Of a stretch of DNA of 64,000 nucleotides, positions 47,712-57,225 are shown one piece after another. Below the pieces are notes generated by a model. That model saw only the letters and a program-made list of their open reading frames with translations. It made no database searches and had not been told where the DNA came from. Made by a program: the position numbers and the translations under genes. Numbering within the stretch: the stretch's first letter is position 1; every line of letters starts with the position of its first letter. The stretch is from DASXMR01 sp036495525. GTDB taxonomy: Bacteria; Actinomycetota; Actinomycetes; Streptosporangiales; Streptosporangiaceae. The DNA is taken from assembly GCA_036495525.1 (NCBI GenBank), contig DASXMR010000023.1:186001-250000 (forward strand), read 5' to 3'.

Positions 47712-48599
47712 GTGGAGCAGACTTCGTTTCGCGTGGTGATAGCCGAGGATGAGGCGCTGATCCGGCTCGACCTCAAGGAGATGCTGGAGGAGGAGGGCAT
47801 CTCCGTCGTCGGCGAGGCAGCCGACGGGGCCGCTGCGGTGGCGCTGGCCGAGCAGCTGCGTCCCGACCTGGTCATCATGGACGTCAAGATGCCGGTCCTC
47901 GACGGCATCTCGGCTGCCGAGCAGGTCAGCGACAAGCGGCTGGCGGCGGTCGTGATCCTCACCGCGTTCTCGCAGCGTGACCTGGTCCGCCGGGCCAGCG
48001 ACGCCGGCGCGATGGCCTATCTGGTCAAGCCATTCACCAAGGCCGATCTTGTCCCGGCAATCGAGGTCGCGGTCAGCCGGTTCCAGCAGGTCGCGGCCCT
48101 GGAGACGGAGGCAGGCAACCTCCGCGAGCGGCTCGAGGTGCGCAAGCTGCTCGACCGCGCCAAGGGCGTGCTGCAGGCCGAGCGGCAGCTGACCGAGCCG
48201 GAGGCGTTCCGCTGGATTCAGAAGGCGTCGATGGACCGCCGGGTGAGCATGCGGGTGATCGCCGAGGAAGTCCTGGCCGGCGCCGCGCCCAGCCAGCCTG
48301 AGTCAGCTGAGCAGCCGGCTGGTCAGCCCGTGCCGGAGTCGCACTCCGCCGCGGACACGACAGCCGGGCAGTCGGCCGGATCCGCAGCCAGGCAGCAGGG
48401 GCAGCCGGAAAGTTCGGCCGCGCCTCGCCCGGCCGGGCCGGGGACCCCCAAGCCAGCACCGCCAGGCCGCGCGCCGCGTCCTGGCACGCCAAAGCCAGGC
48501 GCCCCGCGACCTGCCGCGCCCCGTCCTGGCACGCCCGGTCCTGGCACGCCCGGTCCTGGCACGCCGGGCCCTGATACGGCCACAGGTAACAGCGGGTAG
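47712..48599 (+). CDS. pdtaR: PdtaR-like response regulator with ANTAR domain
   Basis: 295 residues, GTG start. Receiver domain (about 5-120): VVIAEDEALIRLDL, phospho-acceptor Asp in PDLVIMDVKMPVLDG, VVILTAFSQ, YLVKPFTKADLVPAI. ANTAR domain (about 130-190): RLEVRKLLDRAKGVLQAE, EPEAFRWIQKASMDRRVSM, the RNA-binding helices that recognise tandem hairpins in mRNAs. Homologues normally end near residue 205; here about 95 Pro/Gly/Ala-rich residues follow, ending in PGTPG repeats. The cognate PdtaS-like kinase is not next to it. Confidence 0.93.
   Translation: MEQTSFRVVIAEDEALIRLDLKEMLEEEGISVVGEAADGAAAVALAEQLRPDLVIMDVKMPVLDGISAAEQVSDKRLAAVVILTAFSQRDLVRRASDAGAMAYLVKPFTKADLVPAIEVAVSRFQQVAALETEAGNLRERLEVRKLLDRAKGVLQAERQLTEPEAFRWIQKASMDRRVSMRVIAEEVLAGAAPSQPESAEQPAGQPVPESHSAADTTAGQSAGSAARQQGQPESSAAPRPAGPGTPKPAPPGRAPRPGTPKPGAPRPAAPRPGTPGPGTPGPGTPGPDTATGNSG
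48525..48569 (+). repeat. Three 15-nt tandem units in the pdtaR tail
   Basis: CCTGGCACGCCCGGT occurs at 48525, 48540 and, with one change, 48555, encoding PGTPG units. Same 15-nt period as the lspA tail repeats. Confidence 0.85.
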
Positions 48600-48947
48600 T
48601 CGAGCCGGCGAGTTCAGAGCGAGCGGACGGGGCCGGGCGTACAACCCCCCAGTGCAGGCCCGACGCCCGTCCGCTGAAGGCTGGGCCGCGCACGGCCGCA
48701 GCCACGAGCCTGGAGAACCTTTGGTGCCATGTCAGCCTTCCCCGGGCCGGCACGTTCTCTACTCGGCTTCGCCTGGCTCTGTGTCCCACGGTAACCACGG
48801 CCGGCCACGCCGCGCAAAGACAACAGCCAGATCGGCTGCCGCAATGCGGCATACGTCCGGGGATCTTCCGTCGCAGCAGCGGCAGCGGGCATCAGCAGGC
48901 ACTGCTGGCCGCTGGCGAACCGGCCGCCACGGCACGCAGCCAGGAGG
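48600..48947. other. Non-coding interval after pdtaR
   Basis: 348 bp between the stop of pdtaR and the stop of the convergent thioesterase gene. Apart from the hairpin at 48622-48675 nothing is recognised. Confidence 0.5.
48622..48675. terminator. Large hairpin after pdtaR
   Basis: Arms AGCGGACGGG (48622-48631) and CCCGTCCGCT (48666-48675) pair perfectly; the enclosed 34 nt contain a run of six Cs. It lies between convergent genes, as expected for a terminator. Confidence 0.5.
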
Positions 48948-49595
48948 TCAGGAAAGTGCCCGCGCCCCGTCAGCACCGGGCGACTCAGGCTCGTCCGGCA
49001 CTGCCTCGCTGCCGGGCGCTGCGTCGTCGGGCCGGATGGTGTACTGGCGCCAGAGCCCGTCCTGGCTAGTCCCGGTGCTGGTGGGGCTTGCGCTGCCGCT
49101 GGTCGGCGTGTTCGCGGTGGCTGCCGTGCCGCCGCCCGGTACCGCGTCGCGAATCAGGCAGCTGAGCCGGGAGGTGCAGACCCGCCTGCCCTGCTCGTCG
49201 GAGATGACGATCTCGTAGGTGGTCATGGTGCGCCCGCCGTGCAGCAGCGTGGCGACGCCGGTCACCAGTCCGGCCGAGGCGCCGCGATGGTGCGTTGCGC
49301 TGATCTCGATGCCCACCGTGATCCGGTCGGGCCCGGCGTGCAGCGCCGAGCCGAGTGAGCCGAGCGTCTCAGCCAGCACGCAGGATGCCCCGCCGTGCAG
49401 CAGCCCGTACGGCTGGGTGTTCCCGGCCACCGGCATGGTGCCGACCACCCGGCTGGCTGATGCCTCGGTGATCTCGATGCCCATCCTGGCGGTCAGCGTG
49501 TCAGCCGCGGCCTGCTGGAAAACGTTCCTGATCTGCTGCTCGCGGTCGGCTGTCACCGTCACCTCCGGCTTGGCCGGCCGCCGCGGCCAGCGCAT
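48948..49595 (-). CDS. PaaI-type hotdog-fold thioesterase
   Basis: 215 residues. The hotdog domain (about 20-145) has LTARMGIEITEASASRVVG, the catalytic region QPYGLLHGGASCVLAETLGS (HGG motif plus the following acid) and ISATHHRGASAGLVTGVA. Likely hydrolyses an acyl- or aryl-CoA thioester; substrate unknown. The last 70 residues are Gly/Ser/Thr/Pro-rich and not part of the fold. It is divergent from polA with a 40-bp gap, the usual actinobacterial arrangement. Confidence 0.9.
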   Translation of the reverse strand: MRWPRRPAKPEVTVTADREQQIRNVFQQAAADTLTARMGIEITEASASRVVGTMPVAGNTQPYGLLHGGASCVLAETLGSLGSALHAGPDRITVGIEISATHHRGASAGLVTGVATLLHGGRTMTTYEIVISDEQGRRVCTSRLSCLIRDAVPGGGTAATANTPTSGSASPTSTGTSQDGLWRQYTIRPDDAAPGSEAVPDEPESPGADGARALS

Positions 49596-49623
49596 CAGGC
49601 AGCCTAACGTCGGCAGGGCGGCC

Positions 49624-49629
49624 TAGGAT
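49624..49629 (+). promoter_or_regulatory. -10 box TAGGAT for polA
   Basis: TAGGAT ends 6 nt before the polA GTG, implying a leaderless transcript. Confidence 0.5.
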
Positions 49630-49635
49630 TGACCG

Positions 49636-52380
49636 GTGGCAGCAGGCAACCAGGTCCCGGCAGCACCCGACGGCGCGACGCACAGCAAGTTGCTGCTGCT
49701 CGACGGCCATTCCCTCGCCTACCGCGCGTTCTTCGCGCTGCCCCCGGAGAACTTCTCGACTACCACCGGGCAGCCGACGAATGCTGTCTACGGCTTCACC
49801 GCGATGCTGATCAACGTGCTGCGGGACGAGCAGCCGACGCACGTCGCGGTCGCGTTCGACCGCGCCGAGCCGACCTTCAGGCACGAGCAGTACGTCGACT
49901 ACAAGGCCAACCGGCGGGAGACGCCGGCCGACTTCCGCAGCCAGCTCAGCCTCATCTTCGAGGTACTCGACGCGCTCGGCATCGCCCGGCTGTCGCTGGC
50001 CGGCTACGAGGCCGACGACCTGATCGCCACGCTCGCGACGCAGGCGGCCGCCGAGCAGATGAGCGTGCTGATCGTGACCGGCGACCGGGACGCGTTCCAG
50101 CTGATCAACGATCAGGTGACAGTGCTCAAGACCGGCCGCGGGGTGAGCGACACCACCCGCTTCACGCCGGACGAGCTGATGCAGAAGTATGGCCTCACCC
50201 CGGCGCAGTACCCGGACTTCGCTGCCATCCGGGGCGACCCGAGCGACAACCTGCCGAACATCCCCGGCGTGGGCGAGAAGACCGCGGCCAGGTGGATCAT
50301 CGAGTTCGGCTCGCTGGCCGAGCTGGTCGACCGCGTCGGCGAGGTCAAGGGCAAGGCGGGCGACAAGCTCCGCGAGCACGTGTCCGGCGTGCTGCGCAAC
50401 CGCCAGCTGACCGAGCTGGCCAGGGACGTACCGCTGGAGGTCGGCCCGGCCGACCTGCGGCCCGTCCCATGGGACCGGGAGCAGATCCACCAGCTGTTCG
50501 ACACGCTGCAGTTCCGGGTGCTGCGCGACCGGCTGTACGCGACGCTGCCGAACGGCATCACCGGTCCTTCGGCTTCAACCGGCCCGGCCGGCCCGGCAGG
50601 GGAGACCCGCCCGTTCGACGTCGAGGTCGCCGCGCTGGGGCCGGAGGAGGTCGCGGCGTGGCTCGCCGAGCACGCCGCAGCTGGCCGGTCTGGCCTCGCG
50701 GCCAGCGGGTCGTGGGGACGGGGGACAGGCGTCCTTGACGGGCTTGCCGTGGCGGCACCCGACGGAGCCGCTGCGTTCATCGATCCGATGCAGCTAACCG
50801 AGGATGACGAGCAGGCGCTGGCGGCCTGGCTGGCCGATCCCGCGGTGCCCAAGGCGCTGCACGACGCCAAGGGACCGATGCTCGCCCTGACCGCCCGCGG
50901 CCTCAAGCTGGCCGGCCTGACCAGCGATACCGCGCTCGCCGCCTATCTCGCGCTGCCTGGCCAGCGCTCGTTTGACCTGGCGGACCTGGCGCTGCGGTAC
51001 GCAGGCCGCGAGCTGTCCGGCGCGCCGCAGCCGTCGGGCCAGCTGCCGCTGGACATGGCGGGTGAGGAAGACCAGGCTGACGCCCTCGGCCAGCGCGCGC
51101 TGGCCACCGGCGAGCTGGCTGAGGCCCTCGACGCCGACCTGGCGAACAGGGGCGCGACCCGGCTGCTCGCCGACGTTGAGCTGCCGCTGGTCGGCGTGCT
51201 CGCTGACATGGAGCAGGCGGGCATTGGCGCCGACAGCGACCACTTCGCCGCGATGTCGGCCAGCCTGGGCGGCGAGGTCAAGGCGGCCGAGCAGGGCGCG
51301 TTCACGGTCACCGGGCACGAGTTCAACCTGGGCTCGCCGAAGCAGCTGCAGGAAGTGCTGTTCAACGAGCTTGGCCTGCCCAAGACCAAGCGGATCAAGA
51401 CCGGCTACACCACCGACTCCGAAGCGCTCACCGGGCTGCTGGCACAGACTGAGCACCCGGTGCTTGAGTACCTGCTGCGGCACCGGGACGTCGCGAAGCT
51501 GAAGAGCATCGTGGACTCGCTGATCCCGATGGCCGGGCACGACGGCCGGATCCACACCACGTACAACCAGACGATCGCTGCCACCGGCCGGCTCTCCTCC
51601 ACCGACCCGAACCTGCAGAACATCCCCATCAGGACCGAGGAAGGACGGCGGATCAGGCGCGGCTTCGTGGTCGGCGACGGCTACGAGTGCCTGCTCACGG
51701 CCGACTACAGCCAGATCGAACTGCGGATCATGGCGCACCTTTCGCAGGATCAGGCGCTGATCGAGGCGTTCAGCTCGGGGCACGACTTCCACGCGGCCAC
51801 CGCCTCCAGGGTGTTCCGCATCCCGCCGCAGGACGTGACCGGCGACCTGCGCAGCAAGATCAAGGCGATGAACTACGGGCTTGCCTACGGCCTGTCGGTG
51901 TACGGGCTGTCGCAGCAGCTGCGGGTGCCGGCCGACGAGGCGCGCGGTTACATGGACGAGTACTTCGAGCAGTTCGGCGGCGTGCGCGACTACCTGCGCG
52001 AGGTGGTCGCGCAGGCGCGCCGGGACGGCTACACCGAGACCATTCTCGGCCGCCGCCGGTACCTGCCCGACCTCACCTCCGACAACCGGCAGCGCCGTGA
52101 AATGGCCGAGCGGATGGCGCTCAACGCGCCCATCCAGGGCTCGGCGGCCGACATCATCAAGGTGGCGATGCTGGATGTGCACCGCCAGCTGAGTGCCAGC
52201 GGAATGCGCTCGCGGATGCTGCTTCAGGTGCACGACGAGCTGCTTTTCGAGGTGGCGCAGGGCGAGCTTGACCAGGTCAGCAAGCTGGTCACCGAGCAGA
52301 TGTGCGACGCGTTCGAGCTGACCGCGCCGCTGCAGGTCTCCACCGGAACGGGGCGCAGCTGGGCGGACGCTGCGCACTGA
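49636..52380 (+). CDS. polA: PolA, DNA polymerase I
   Basis: Gap-filling and Okazaki-fragment processing polymerase. 914 residues, GTG start. N-terminal 5'-nuclease: LLLLDGHSLAYRAFFALP, AVAFDRAEPTFRHEQY, GYEADDLIATLA, VTGDRDAFQLI, GDPSDNLPNIPGVGEKTA. The middle 3'-5' exonuclease-like domain lacks the DxE metal motif (SGLAASGSWG stands there), so proofreading is probably lost as in other actinobacterial PolA. Polymerase motifs: A DYSQIELRIMAHLS, B KAMNYGLAYGLSVYG, C LQVHDELLFEV. Confidence 0.97.
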   Translation: MAAGNQVPAAPDGATHSKLLLLDGHSLAYRAFFALPPENFSTTTGQPTNAVYGFTAMLINVLRDEQPTHVAVAFDRAEPTFRHEQYVDYKANRRETPADFRSQLSLIFEVLDALGIARLSLAGYEADDLIATLATQAAAEQMSVLIVTGDRDAFQLINDQVTVLKTGRGVSDTTRFTPDELMQKYGLTPAQYPDFAAIRGDPSDNLPNIPGVGEKTAARWIIEFGSLAELVDRVGEVKGKAGDKLREHVSGVLRNRQLTELARDVPLEVGPADLRPVPWDREQIHQLFDTLQFRVLRDRLYATLPNGITGPSASTGPAGPAGETRPFDVEVAALGPEEVAAWLAEHAAAGRSGLAASGSWGRGTGVLDGLAVAAPDGAAAFIDPMQLTEDDEQALAAWLADPAVPKALHDAKGPMLALTARGLKLAGLTSDTALAAYLALPGQRSFDLADLALRYAGRELSGAPQPSGQLPLDMAGEEDQADALGQRALATGELAEALDADLANRGATRLLADVELPLVGVLADMEQAGIGADSDHFAAMSASLGGEVKAAEQGAFTVTGHEFNLGSPKQLQEVLFNELGLPKTKRIKTGYTTDSEALTGLLAQTEHPVLEYLLRHRDVAKLKSIVDSLIPMAGHDGRIHTTYNQTIAATGRLSSTDPNLQNIPIRTEEGRRIRRGFVVGDGYECLLTADYSQIELRIMAHLSQDQALIEAFSSGHDFHAATASRVFRIPPQDVTGDLRSKIKAMNYGLAYGLSVYGLSQQLRVPADEARGYMDEYFEQFGGVRDYLREVVAQARRDGYTETILGRRRYLPDLTSDNRQRREMAERMALNAPIQGSAADIIKVAMLDVHRQLSASGMRSRMLLQVHDELLFEVAQGELDQVSKLVTEQMCDAFELTAPLQVSTGTGRSWADAAH

Positions 52381-52396
52381 CCGCGGCCGGCTCGGA

Positions 52397-52426
52397 TTGA
52401 CCCGCCTGCTACGGCTGAAATATGCT
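52397..52426 (+). promoter_or_regulatory. Promoter for rpsA
   Basis: TTGACC (52397-52402), 18-bp spacer, TATGCT (52421-52426): the best principal-sigma promoter in the window. It predicts a leader of about 180 nt before the rpsA ATG, long enough for post-transcriptional control, though no known motif is seen in it. Confidence 0.7.
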
Positions 52427-52615
52427 GAGCCTGCGCTGTGTTCTCTTGCAGTCCGGCATGGTCAGGCAGCCCGCAGGGCCGCCTCAGGGCAGGCCGCGGC
52501 CGGTCTTTCTGGCCAGCCTGGTCACGTCACGCTGGCAAACCGAGTGTCGGGCTTCGTTTCTGCGCAGTGCGCGTCCATCAAAACTAACTAGTCCGTATCC
52601 GGAGCCCACCTACAC

Positions 52616-54082
52616 ATGACGATGAGCAGCACCGAGGTCACCTCGACCCCCAAGGTAGCGGTCAACGACATCGGGTCCGAGGAAGCCTTCCTCGCCGCGA
52701 TCGACGAGACCATCAAGTACTTCAACGACGGCGACATTGTCGAGGGCACAGTCGTCAAGGTCGATCGAGATGAGGTTCTGCTCGACATCGGCTACAAGAC
52801 CGAGGGCGTCATCCCGTCCCGTGAGCTGTCCATCAAGCACGACGTCGACCCGCATGACGTGGTCAAGAGCGGCGAGCACATCGAGGCGCTTGTCCTGCAG
52901 AAGGAGGACAAGGAAGGCCGGCTGATCCTGTCCAAGAAGCGCGCCCAGTACGAGCGCGCCTGGGGCACGATCGAGAAGATCAAGGAAGATGACGGCGTCG
53001 TCACCGGCACAGTCATCGAGGTCGTCAAGGGCGGCCTGATCCTGGACATCGGGCTGCGCGGCTTCCTGCCAGCCTCGCTGGTAGAGATGCGCCGCGTTCG
53101 CGATCTGCAGCCGTACGTCGGCAAGGAGATCGAGGCGAAGATCATCGAGCTGGACAAGAACCGCAACAACGTGGTCCTGTCCCGCCGCGCCTGGCTGGAG
53201 CAGACCCAGTCTGAGGTCCGCCAGAATTTCCTCAACACGCTGCAGAAGGGCCAGATCCGCAAGGGCGTCGTGTCGTCGATCGTCAACTTCGGCGCGTTCG
53301 TCGACCTGGGCGGGGTGGACGGCCTGGTGCACGTCTCCGAGCTGTCCTGGAAGCACATCGACCACCCCGGCGAGGTCGTCGAGGTGGGCCAGGAGGTCAC
53401 GGTCGAGGTACTCGACGTGGACATGGACCGCGAGCGCGTCTCGCTGTCCCTCAAGTCCACCCAGGAGGATCCGTGGCAGCAGTTCGCCAGGACCCACCAG
53501 ATCGGCCAGGTCGTGCCAGGCCGGGTCACCAAGCTGGTGCCGTTCGGCGCGTTCGTCCGGGTCGAGGAGGGCATCGAGGGCCTGGTGCACATCTCCGAGC
53601 TGGCTGACCGGCACGTCGAGATTCCCGAGCAGGTGGTGCAAGTCGGCGACGAGATCTTCGTCAAGATCATCGACATCGACCTGGACCGGCGGCGGATCAG
53701 CCTGTCGCTCAAGCAGGCCAACGAGGGCGCCGTCGGCGAGGCGTCGGGCGACGACTTCGACCCGACCCTGTACGGCATGCCGGCGACCTACGACGAGCAA
53801 GGCAACTACGTCTACCCGGACGGCTTCGACCCCGAGTCGGGCGAGTGGCTCGAGGGGTTCGACACCCAGCGCGAGGAGTGGGAGCGGCAGTACGCCGAGG
53901 CGCGCTCCAGGTACGAGGCGCACCAGCAGCAGGTAGCCGAGGCGCGCAAGTCCGACTCCGAGGCTGTGGCCAGGGGCGACGACGGCGGATCCCGGCGGTC
54001 CGAGCCCGAGGTGGTCGGCACGCTCGCCTCCGACGAGGCCCTCGCCGCGCTCAGGGAGAAGCTGTCCGGCGGGCAGAACTGA
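52616..54082 (+). CDS. rpsA: Ribosomal protein S1
   Basis: 488 residues with four S1 RNA-binding domains (about 35-105, 120-190, 208-280, 293-368), seen as GDIVEGTVVKVDRDEVLLDI, GTVIEVVKGGLILDI, GVVSSIVNFGAFVDLGGV and GRVTKLVPFGAFVRVEEG. The C-terminal 120 residues are acidic and coiled-coil-like (REEWERQYAEARSRYEAHQ), as in other actinobacterial S1. No good Shine-Dalgarno precedes the ATG; a second ATG lies two codons in. Confidence 0.97.
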   Translation: MTMSSTEVTSTPKVAVNDIGSEEAFLAAIDETIKYFNDGDIVEGTVVKVDRDEVLLDIGYKTEGVIPSRELSIKHDVDPHDVVKSGEHIEALVLQKEDKEGRLILSKKRAQYERAWGTIEKIKEDDGVVTGTVIEVVKGGLILDIGLRGFLPASLVEMRRVRDLQPYVGKEIEAKIIELDKNRNNVVLSRRAWLEQTQSEVRQNFLNTLQKGQIRKGVVSSIVNFGAFVDLGGVDGLVHVSELSWKHIDHPGEVVEVGQEVTVEVLDVDMDRERVSLSLKSTQEDPWQQFARTHQIGQVVPGRVTKLVPFGAFVRVEEGIEGLVHISELADRHVEIPEQVVQVGDEIFVKIIDIDLDRRRISLSLKQANEGAVGEASGDDFDPTLYGMPATYDEQGNYVYPDGFDPESGEWLEGFDTQREEWERQYAEARSRYEAHQQQVAEARKSDSEAVARGDDGGSRRSEPEVVGTLASDEALAALREKLSGGQN

Positions 54083-54108
54083 TCGCTGCCTTCCGGTACG
54101 TCTTGATC

Positions 54109-54146
54109 GTGACGGGCGGCCCGCTCAGCGCGCGGGAGCCCGTCAC
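54109..54146 (+). terminator. rpsA terminator hairpin
   Basis: Arms GTGACGGGC (54109-54117) and GCCCGTCAC (54138-54146) pair perfectly, with further pairing inside, and are followed by TTTC. It lies 27 nt after the rpsA stop. Confidence 0.7.
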
Positions 54147-54205
54147 TTTCATGTCGCCCTGGCCAGGGCCAGCTGGCGGGCAGTGGCCGGGAAGGCCGGG
54201 CTGAG

Positions 54206-54829
54206 ATGCTGCGAGTCGGCCTGACCGGCGGCATCGGCTCGGGCAAGAGCGAGGTGTCAGCGCGGCTGGCCGCGCACGGCGCCGCGGTGATCGACGCCGA
54301 CTCGATCGCCCGCGAGGTAGTGGCGCCCGGCACCGCCGGGCTGGCCGCCGTGGTTGCCGCCTTCGGCCGCGGGGTGCTGCTGCCAGACGGCAGCCTGAAC
54401 CGGCCTGCCCTGGGCGAGATCGTCTTCGCCGACGCCGGCCGGCGCGCCGAGCTGAACGCGATCACCCACCCGCTGGTGGGGGAGCGGATGCGGGAACTGG
54501 CCGAGGCGGCCGGGCCTGACGCCATCGTCGTGCACGACGTGCCGCTCATCGCGGAGAACGGCCTGGCAGCCGGTTACGACCTGGTCGTGGTCGTCGACGT
54601 GCCGCGCAGGACGCAGCTTGACCGGCTCGTCAGGCTGCGCGGCATGAGCCGCGAGCAGGCTTCCGCGCGGATCTCCGCGCAAGCCACCAGGGAGCAGCGG
54701 CTGGCCATCGCCAGCATCGTCATCGACAACTCCGGCTCCCTCGCGGAGCTGGACCGGCAGGTAGGCGAGCTGTGGGCGGAACTTCGCCGCCGGGCTCAGG
54801 TCCGCCGGGCAGCCACCGAGCCGGCCTGA
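54206..54829 (+). CDS. coaE: CoaE, dephospho-CoA kinase
   Basis: Last step of coenzyme A synthesis. 207 residues. P-loop VGLTGGIGSGKSEVSARLAA at the N-terminus, VIDADSIAREVV, AITHPLVGERM, IVVHDVPLIAENGL and RISAQATREQRLAIAS. Actinobacteria often carry a C-terminal UPF0157 domain on this protein; here there is none. Follows rpsA as usual. Confidence 0.95.
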   Translation: MLRVGLTGGIGSGKSEVSARLAAHGAAVIDADSIAREVVAPGTAGLAAVVAAFGRGVLLPDGSLNRPALGEIVFADAGRRAELNAITHPLVGERMRELAEAAGPDAIVVHDVPLIAENGLAAGYDLVVVVDVPRRTQLDRLVRLRGMSREQASARISAQATREQRLAIASIVIDNSGSLAELDRQVGELWAELRRRAQVRRAATEPA

Positions 54830-54838
54830 CGTGCACCC

Positions 54839-54876
54839 GGGCGGCCGGGCACCGGGCGGCCGGGCACCGGGCGGCA
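54839..54876. repeat. 15-nt tandem repeat, 2.5 copies, after coaE
   Basis: GGGCGGCCGGGCACC is present at 54839 and 54854, with a partial copy from 54869, in the 192-bp non-coding interval before uvrB. Confidence 0.75.
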
Positions 54877-55021
54877 GGGCCGGGAATGCAGCGGCGCCGT
54901 CGCCTGCTGAAGTAAGGCTTGCCGCTGCTCAGCCGCGGCCTGCCGCGGAGCGGGCCCGCTGTCAGGGCAGCGTCGTACATTGAGACTGTGACATCCGTCA
55001 GCTGCGAAACGTGGAGGCTAC

Positions 55022-57151
55022 ATGCGCCCGGTGAGTGACCTGCAACGACGCGTAGCGCCGTTCGAGGTCGTCACCGACATGATCCCGGCCGGGGATCAGC
55101 CAGCGGCGATCGAGCAGATGCAGAAGCGGATCGCGTCCGGCGAGAAGGACACGGTGCTGCTTGGCGCGACCGGTACCGGCAAGACGGCCACCGTCGCCTG
55201 GCTCGCCGAGCGGCTGCAGCGGCCGACTCTCGTCATGCTGCCGAATAAGACGCTCGCCGCCCAGTTCGCGAACGAGCTGCGGGAGATGCTGCCGCACAAC
55301 GCGGTGGAGTATTTCGTCTCCTACTACGACTACTACCAGCCTGAGGCTTATGTGCCGCAGACTGACACTTACATCGAGAAGGACTCGTCGATCAACGACG
55401 AGGTCGACCGGCTGCGGCACTCGGCCACCAACTCGCTGCTGACCCGCCGCGACTCGATTGTGGTGGCGTCGGTCTCGTGCATTTACGGCCTCGGCACGCC
55501 GCAGGAGTACGTCGACCGGATGCTGCGGCTGCGGGTCGGCGGCGAACTTGACCGGGAGGCGCTGCTGCGCAAGCTGGTCGGGATGCAGTACACGCGCAAT
55601 GACCTGTCGTTTACCAGGGGCACGTTCCGGGTGCGCGGCGACACTATCGAGGTGATCCCGGTCTACGAGGAGCTGGCCGTCAGGATCGAGATGTTCGGCG
55701 ACGAGATCGAGCGGCTGATGACGCTGCACCCGCTGACTGGCGAGGTGATCAGCGAGGACCAGGAGCTCTACATCTTCCCGGCCACGCACTACGTGGCCGG
55801 CCCCGAGCGGATGGAGCGGGCGATCGGCGGCATCGAGGCCGAGCTCGAAGTACGGCTGGCCGAGCTGGAGCGGACCGGCAAGCTGCTTGAGGCGCAGCGG
55901 CTGCGCATGCGCACGACCTACGACATCGAGATGATGCGGCAGGTCGGCAGCTGCGCGGGCATCGAGAACTACTCACGGCATATCGACGGCCGCGAGGCTG
56001 GCAGCGCGCCCAACACCCTGCTCGACTTCTTCCCCGAGGACTTCCTGCTGGTCATCGACGAGTCGCACAACACCGTGCCGCAGATCGGGGCCATGTACGA
56101 GGGCGACGCGTCCCGCAAGAGGGTCCTGGTCGAGCACGGCTTCCGGCTGCCGAGCGCGATGGATAACCGGCCGCTGACCTGGGAGGAGTTCAGCGACCGT
56201 ATCGGCCAGACGCTGTACCTGTCGGCGACGCCAGGGCCGTACGAGCTGCGGCGGGTGGCAGGCGACGTCGTCGAGCAGGTGATCAGGCCGACCGGGCTGA
56301 TAGATCCCGAGGTCGTCATCAAGCCGACCAAGGGCCAGATCGATGACCTGGTAGGCGAGATCAGGGACCGGGCGGAGCGGCTCGAGCGGGTCCTGGTGAC
56401 CACGCTCACCAAGAAGATGGCCGAGGACCTCACCGACTACCTGCTGGAGCTCGGCGTCCGGGCCAGGTACCTGCACAGCGAGGTGGACACGCTGCGGCGG
56501 GTGGAGCTGCTGCGCGAGCTGCGGCTCGGCGAGTACGACGTCCTGGTGGGCATCAACCTGCTGCGCGAGGGCCTTGACCTGCCGGAAGTCTCCCTGGTGT
56601 CCATCCTCGACGCCGACAAGGAAGGGTTCCTGCGGTCCGGCACCTCGCTGATCCAGACCATCGGGCGGGCGGCGCGGAACGTGTCCGGCCAGGTGCACAT
56701 GTACGCCGACACCGTGACGCCGTCCATGCGGCGCGCGATCGACGAGACCAACCGGCGGCGCGCCAAGCAAATCGCCTACAACACCGAGCGCGGCCTCGAC
56801 CCGCAACCGCTGCGCAAGCGGATCGCGGACATCCTCGACCAGCTGGCCAGGGAGGACGAGGACACGGCCAAGCTGCTCGGCGGATCCGGACGACAGCAGA
56901 GCAGGGGGAAGGCGCCGGTACCCGGCCTGTCCTCCAAGGCGCGGGCGGCCGCCTCGGCAGCTGCTGCGGCGCAGGAAGCGGGCGGCGAGGGCGGCCCGGC
57001 CAGGGCGGATCTCGTCTCGCTCATCACCGAGCTGACCGAGCAGATGCACACCGCGGCCGCCGAGCTGCAGTTCGAGATCGCCGCCCGGCTGCGGGATGAG
57101 ATCAAGGAGCTCAAGCACGAGCTGCGCGGCATGCAGGCGGCAGGCGTCTGA
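55022..57151 (+). CDS. uvrB: UvrB, excinuclease ABC subunit B
   Basis: DNA-damage verification helicase of nucleotide-excision repair. 709 residues; GGAGG precedes the ATG by 5 nt. Walker A LLGATGTGKTATVAWLAE near residue 43, beta-hairpin YFVSYYDYYQPEAYVP, DESHNTVPQIG, SATPGPYEL, helicase motifs V/VI NLLREGLDLPEVSLVSI and QTIGRAARNVSGQVHMYAD, and a C-terminal UVR domain (MHTAAAELQFEIAARLRDE). An Ala/Gly-rich stretch near 620-660 precedes the UVR domain. No LexA box was seen upstream. Confidence 0.97.
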   Translation: MRPVSDLQRRVAPFEVVTDMIPAGDQPAAIEQMQKRIASGEKDTVLLGATGTGKTATVAWLAERLQRPTLVMLPNKTLAAQFANELREMLPHNAVEYFVSYYDYYQPEAYVPQTDTYIEKDSSINDEVDRLRHSATNSLLTRRDSIVVASVSCIYGLGTPQEYVDRMLRLRVGGELDREALLRKLVGMQYTRNDLSFTRGTFRVRGDTIEVIPVYEELAVRIEMFGDEIERLMTLHPLTGEVISEDQELYIFPATHYVAGPERMERAIGGIEAELEVRLAELERTGKLLEAQRLRMRTTYDIEMMRQVGSCAGIENYSRHIDGREAGSAPNTLLDFFPEDFLLVIDESHNTVPQIGAMYEGDASRKRVLVEHGFRLPSAMDNRPLTWEEFSDRIGQTLYLSATPGPYELRRVAGDVVEQVIRPTGLIDPEVVIKPTKGQIDDLVGEIRDRAERLERVLVTTLTKKMAEDLTDYLLELGVRARYLHSEVDTLRRVELLRELRLGEYDVLVGINLLREGLDLPEVSLVSILDADKEGFLRSGTSLIQTIGRAARNVSGQVHMYADTVTPSMRRAIDETNRRRAKQIAYNTERGLDPQPLRKRIADILDQLAREDEDTAKLLGGSGRQQSRGKAPVPGLSSKARAAASAAAAAQEAGGEGGPARADLVSLITELTEQMHTAAAELQFEIAARLRDEIKELKHELRGMQAAGV

Positions 57152-57225
57152 CACCGCCCGCGGTTACCGGCAGCTGGCGTCTGAGGCCGCCCCCGCGATA
57201 CCGGCAGCTGGCGTCTGAGGCCGCC
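57143..57225. repeat. 33/34-nt tandem repeat at the uvrB 3' end
   Basis: A 27-nt core starting TACCGGCAGCTGGCGTCTGA occurs at 57165 and 57199 (period 34). A degenerate third copy (GGCGTCTGACACCGCC) starts at 57143 and includes the uvrB stop codon. Confidence 0.8.

Noticed and set aside
48622..48675. 6C small RNA motif
   Set aside because: Only one C6 run in one hairpin is present; the motif needs two such hairpins.
54830..55021. LexA/SOS box upstream of uvrB
   Set aside because: No GAAC-N4-GTTC-like palindrome is found in the 192-bp interval.
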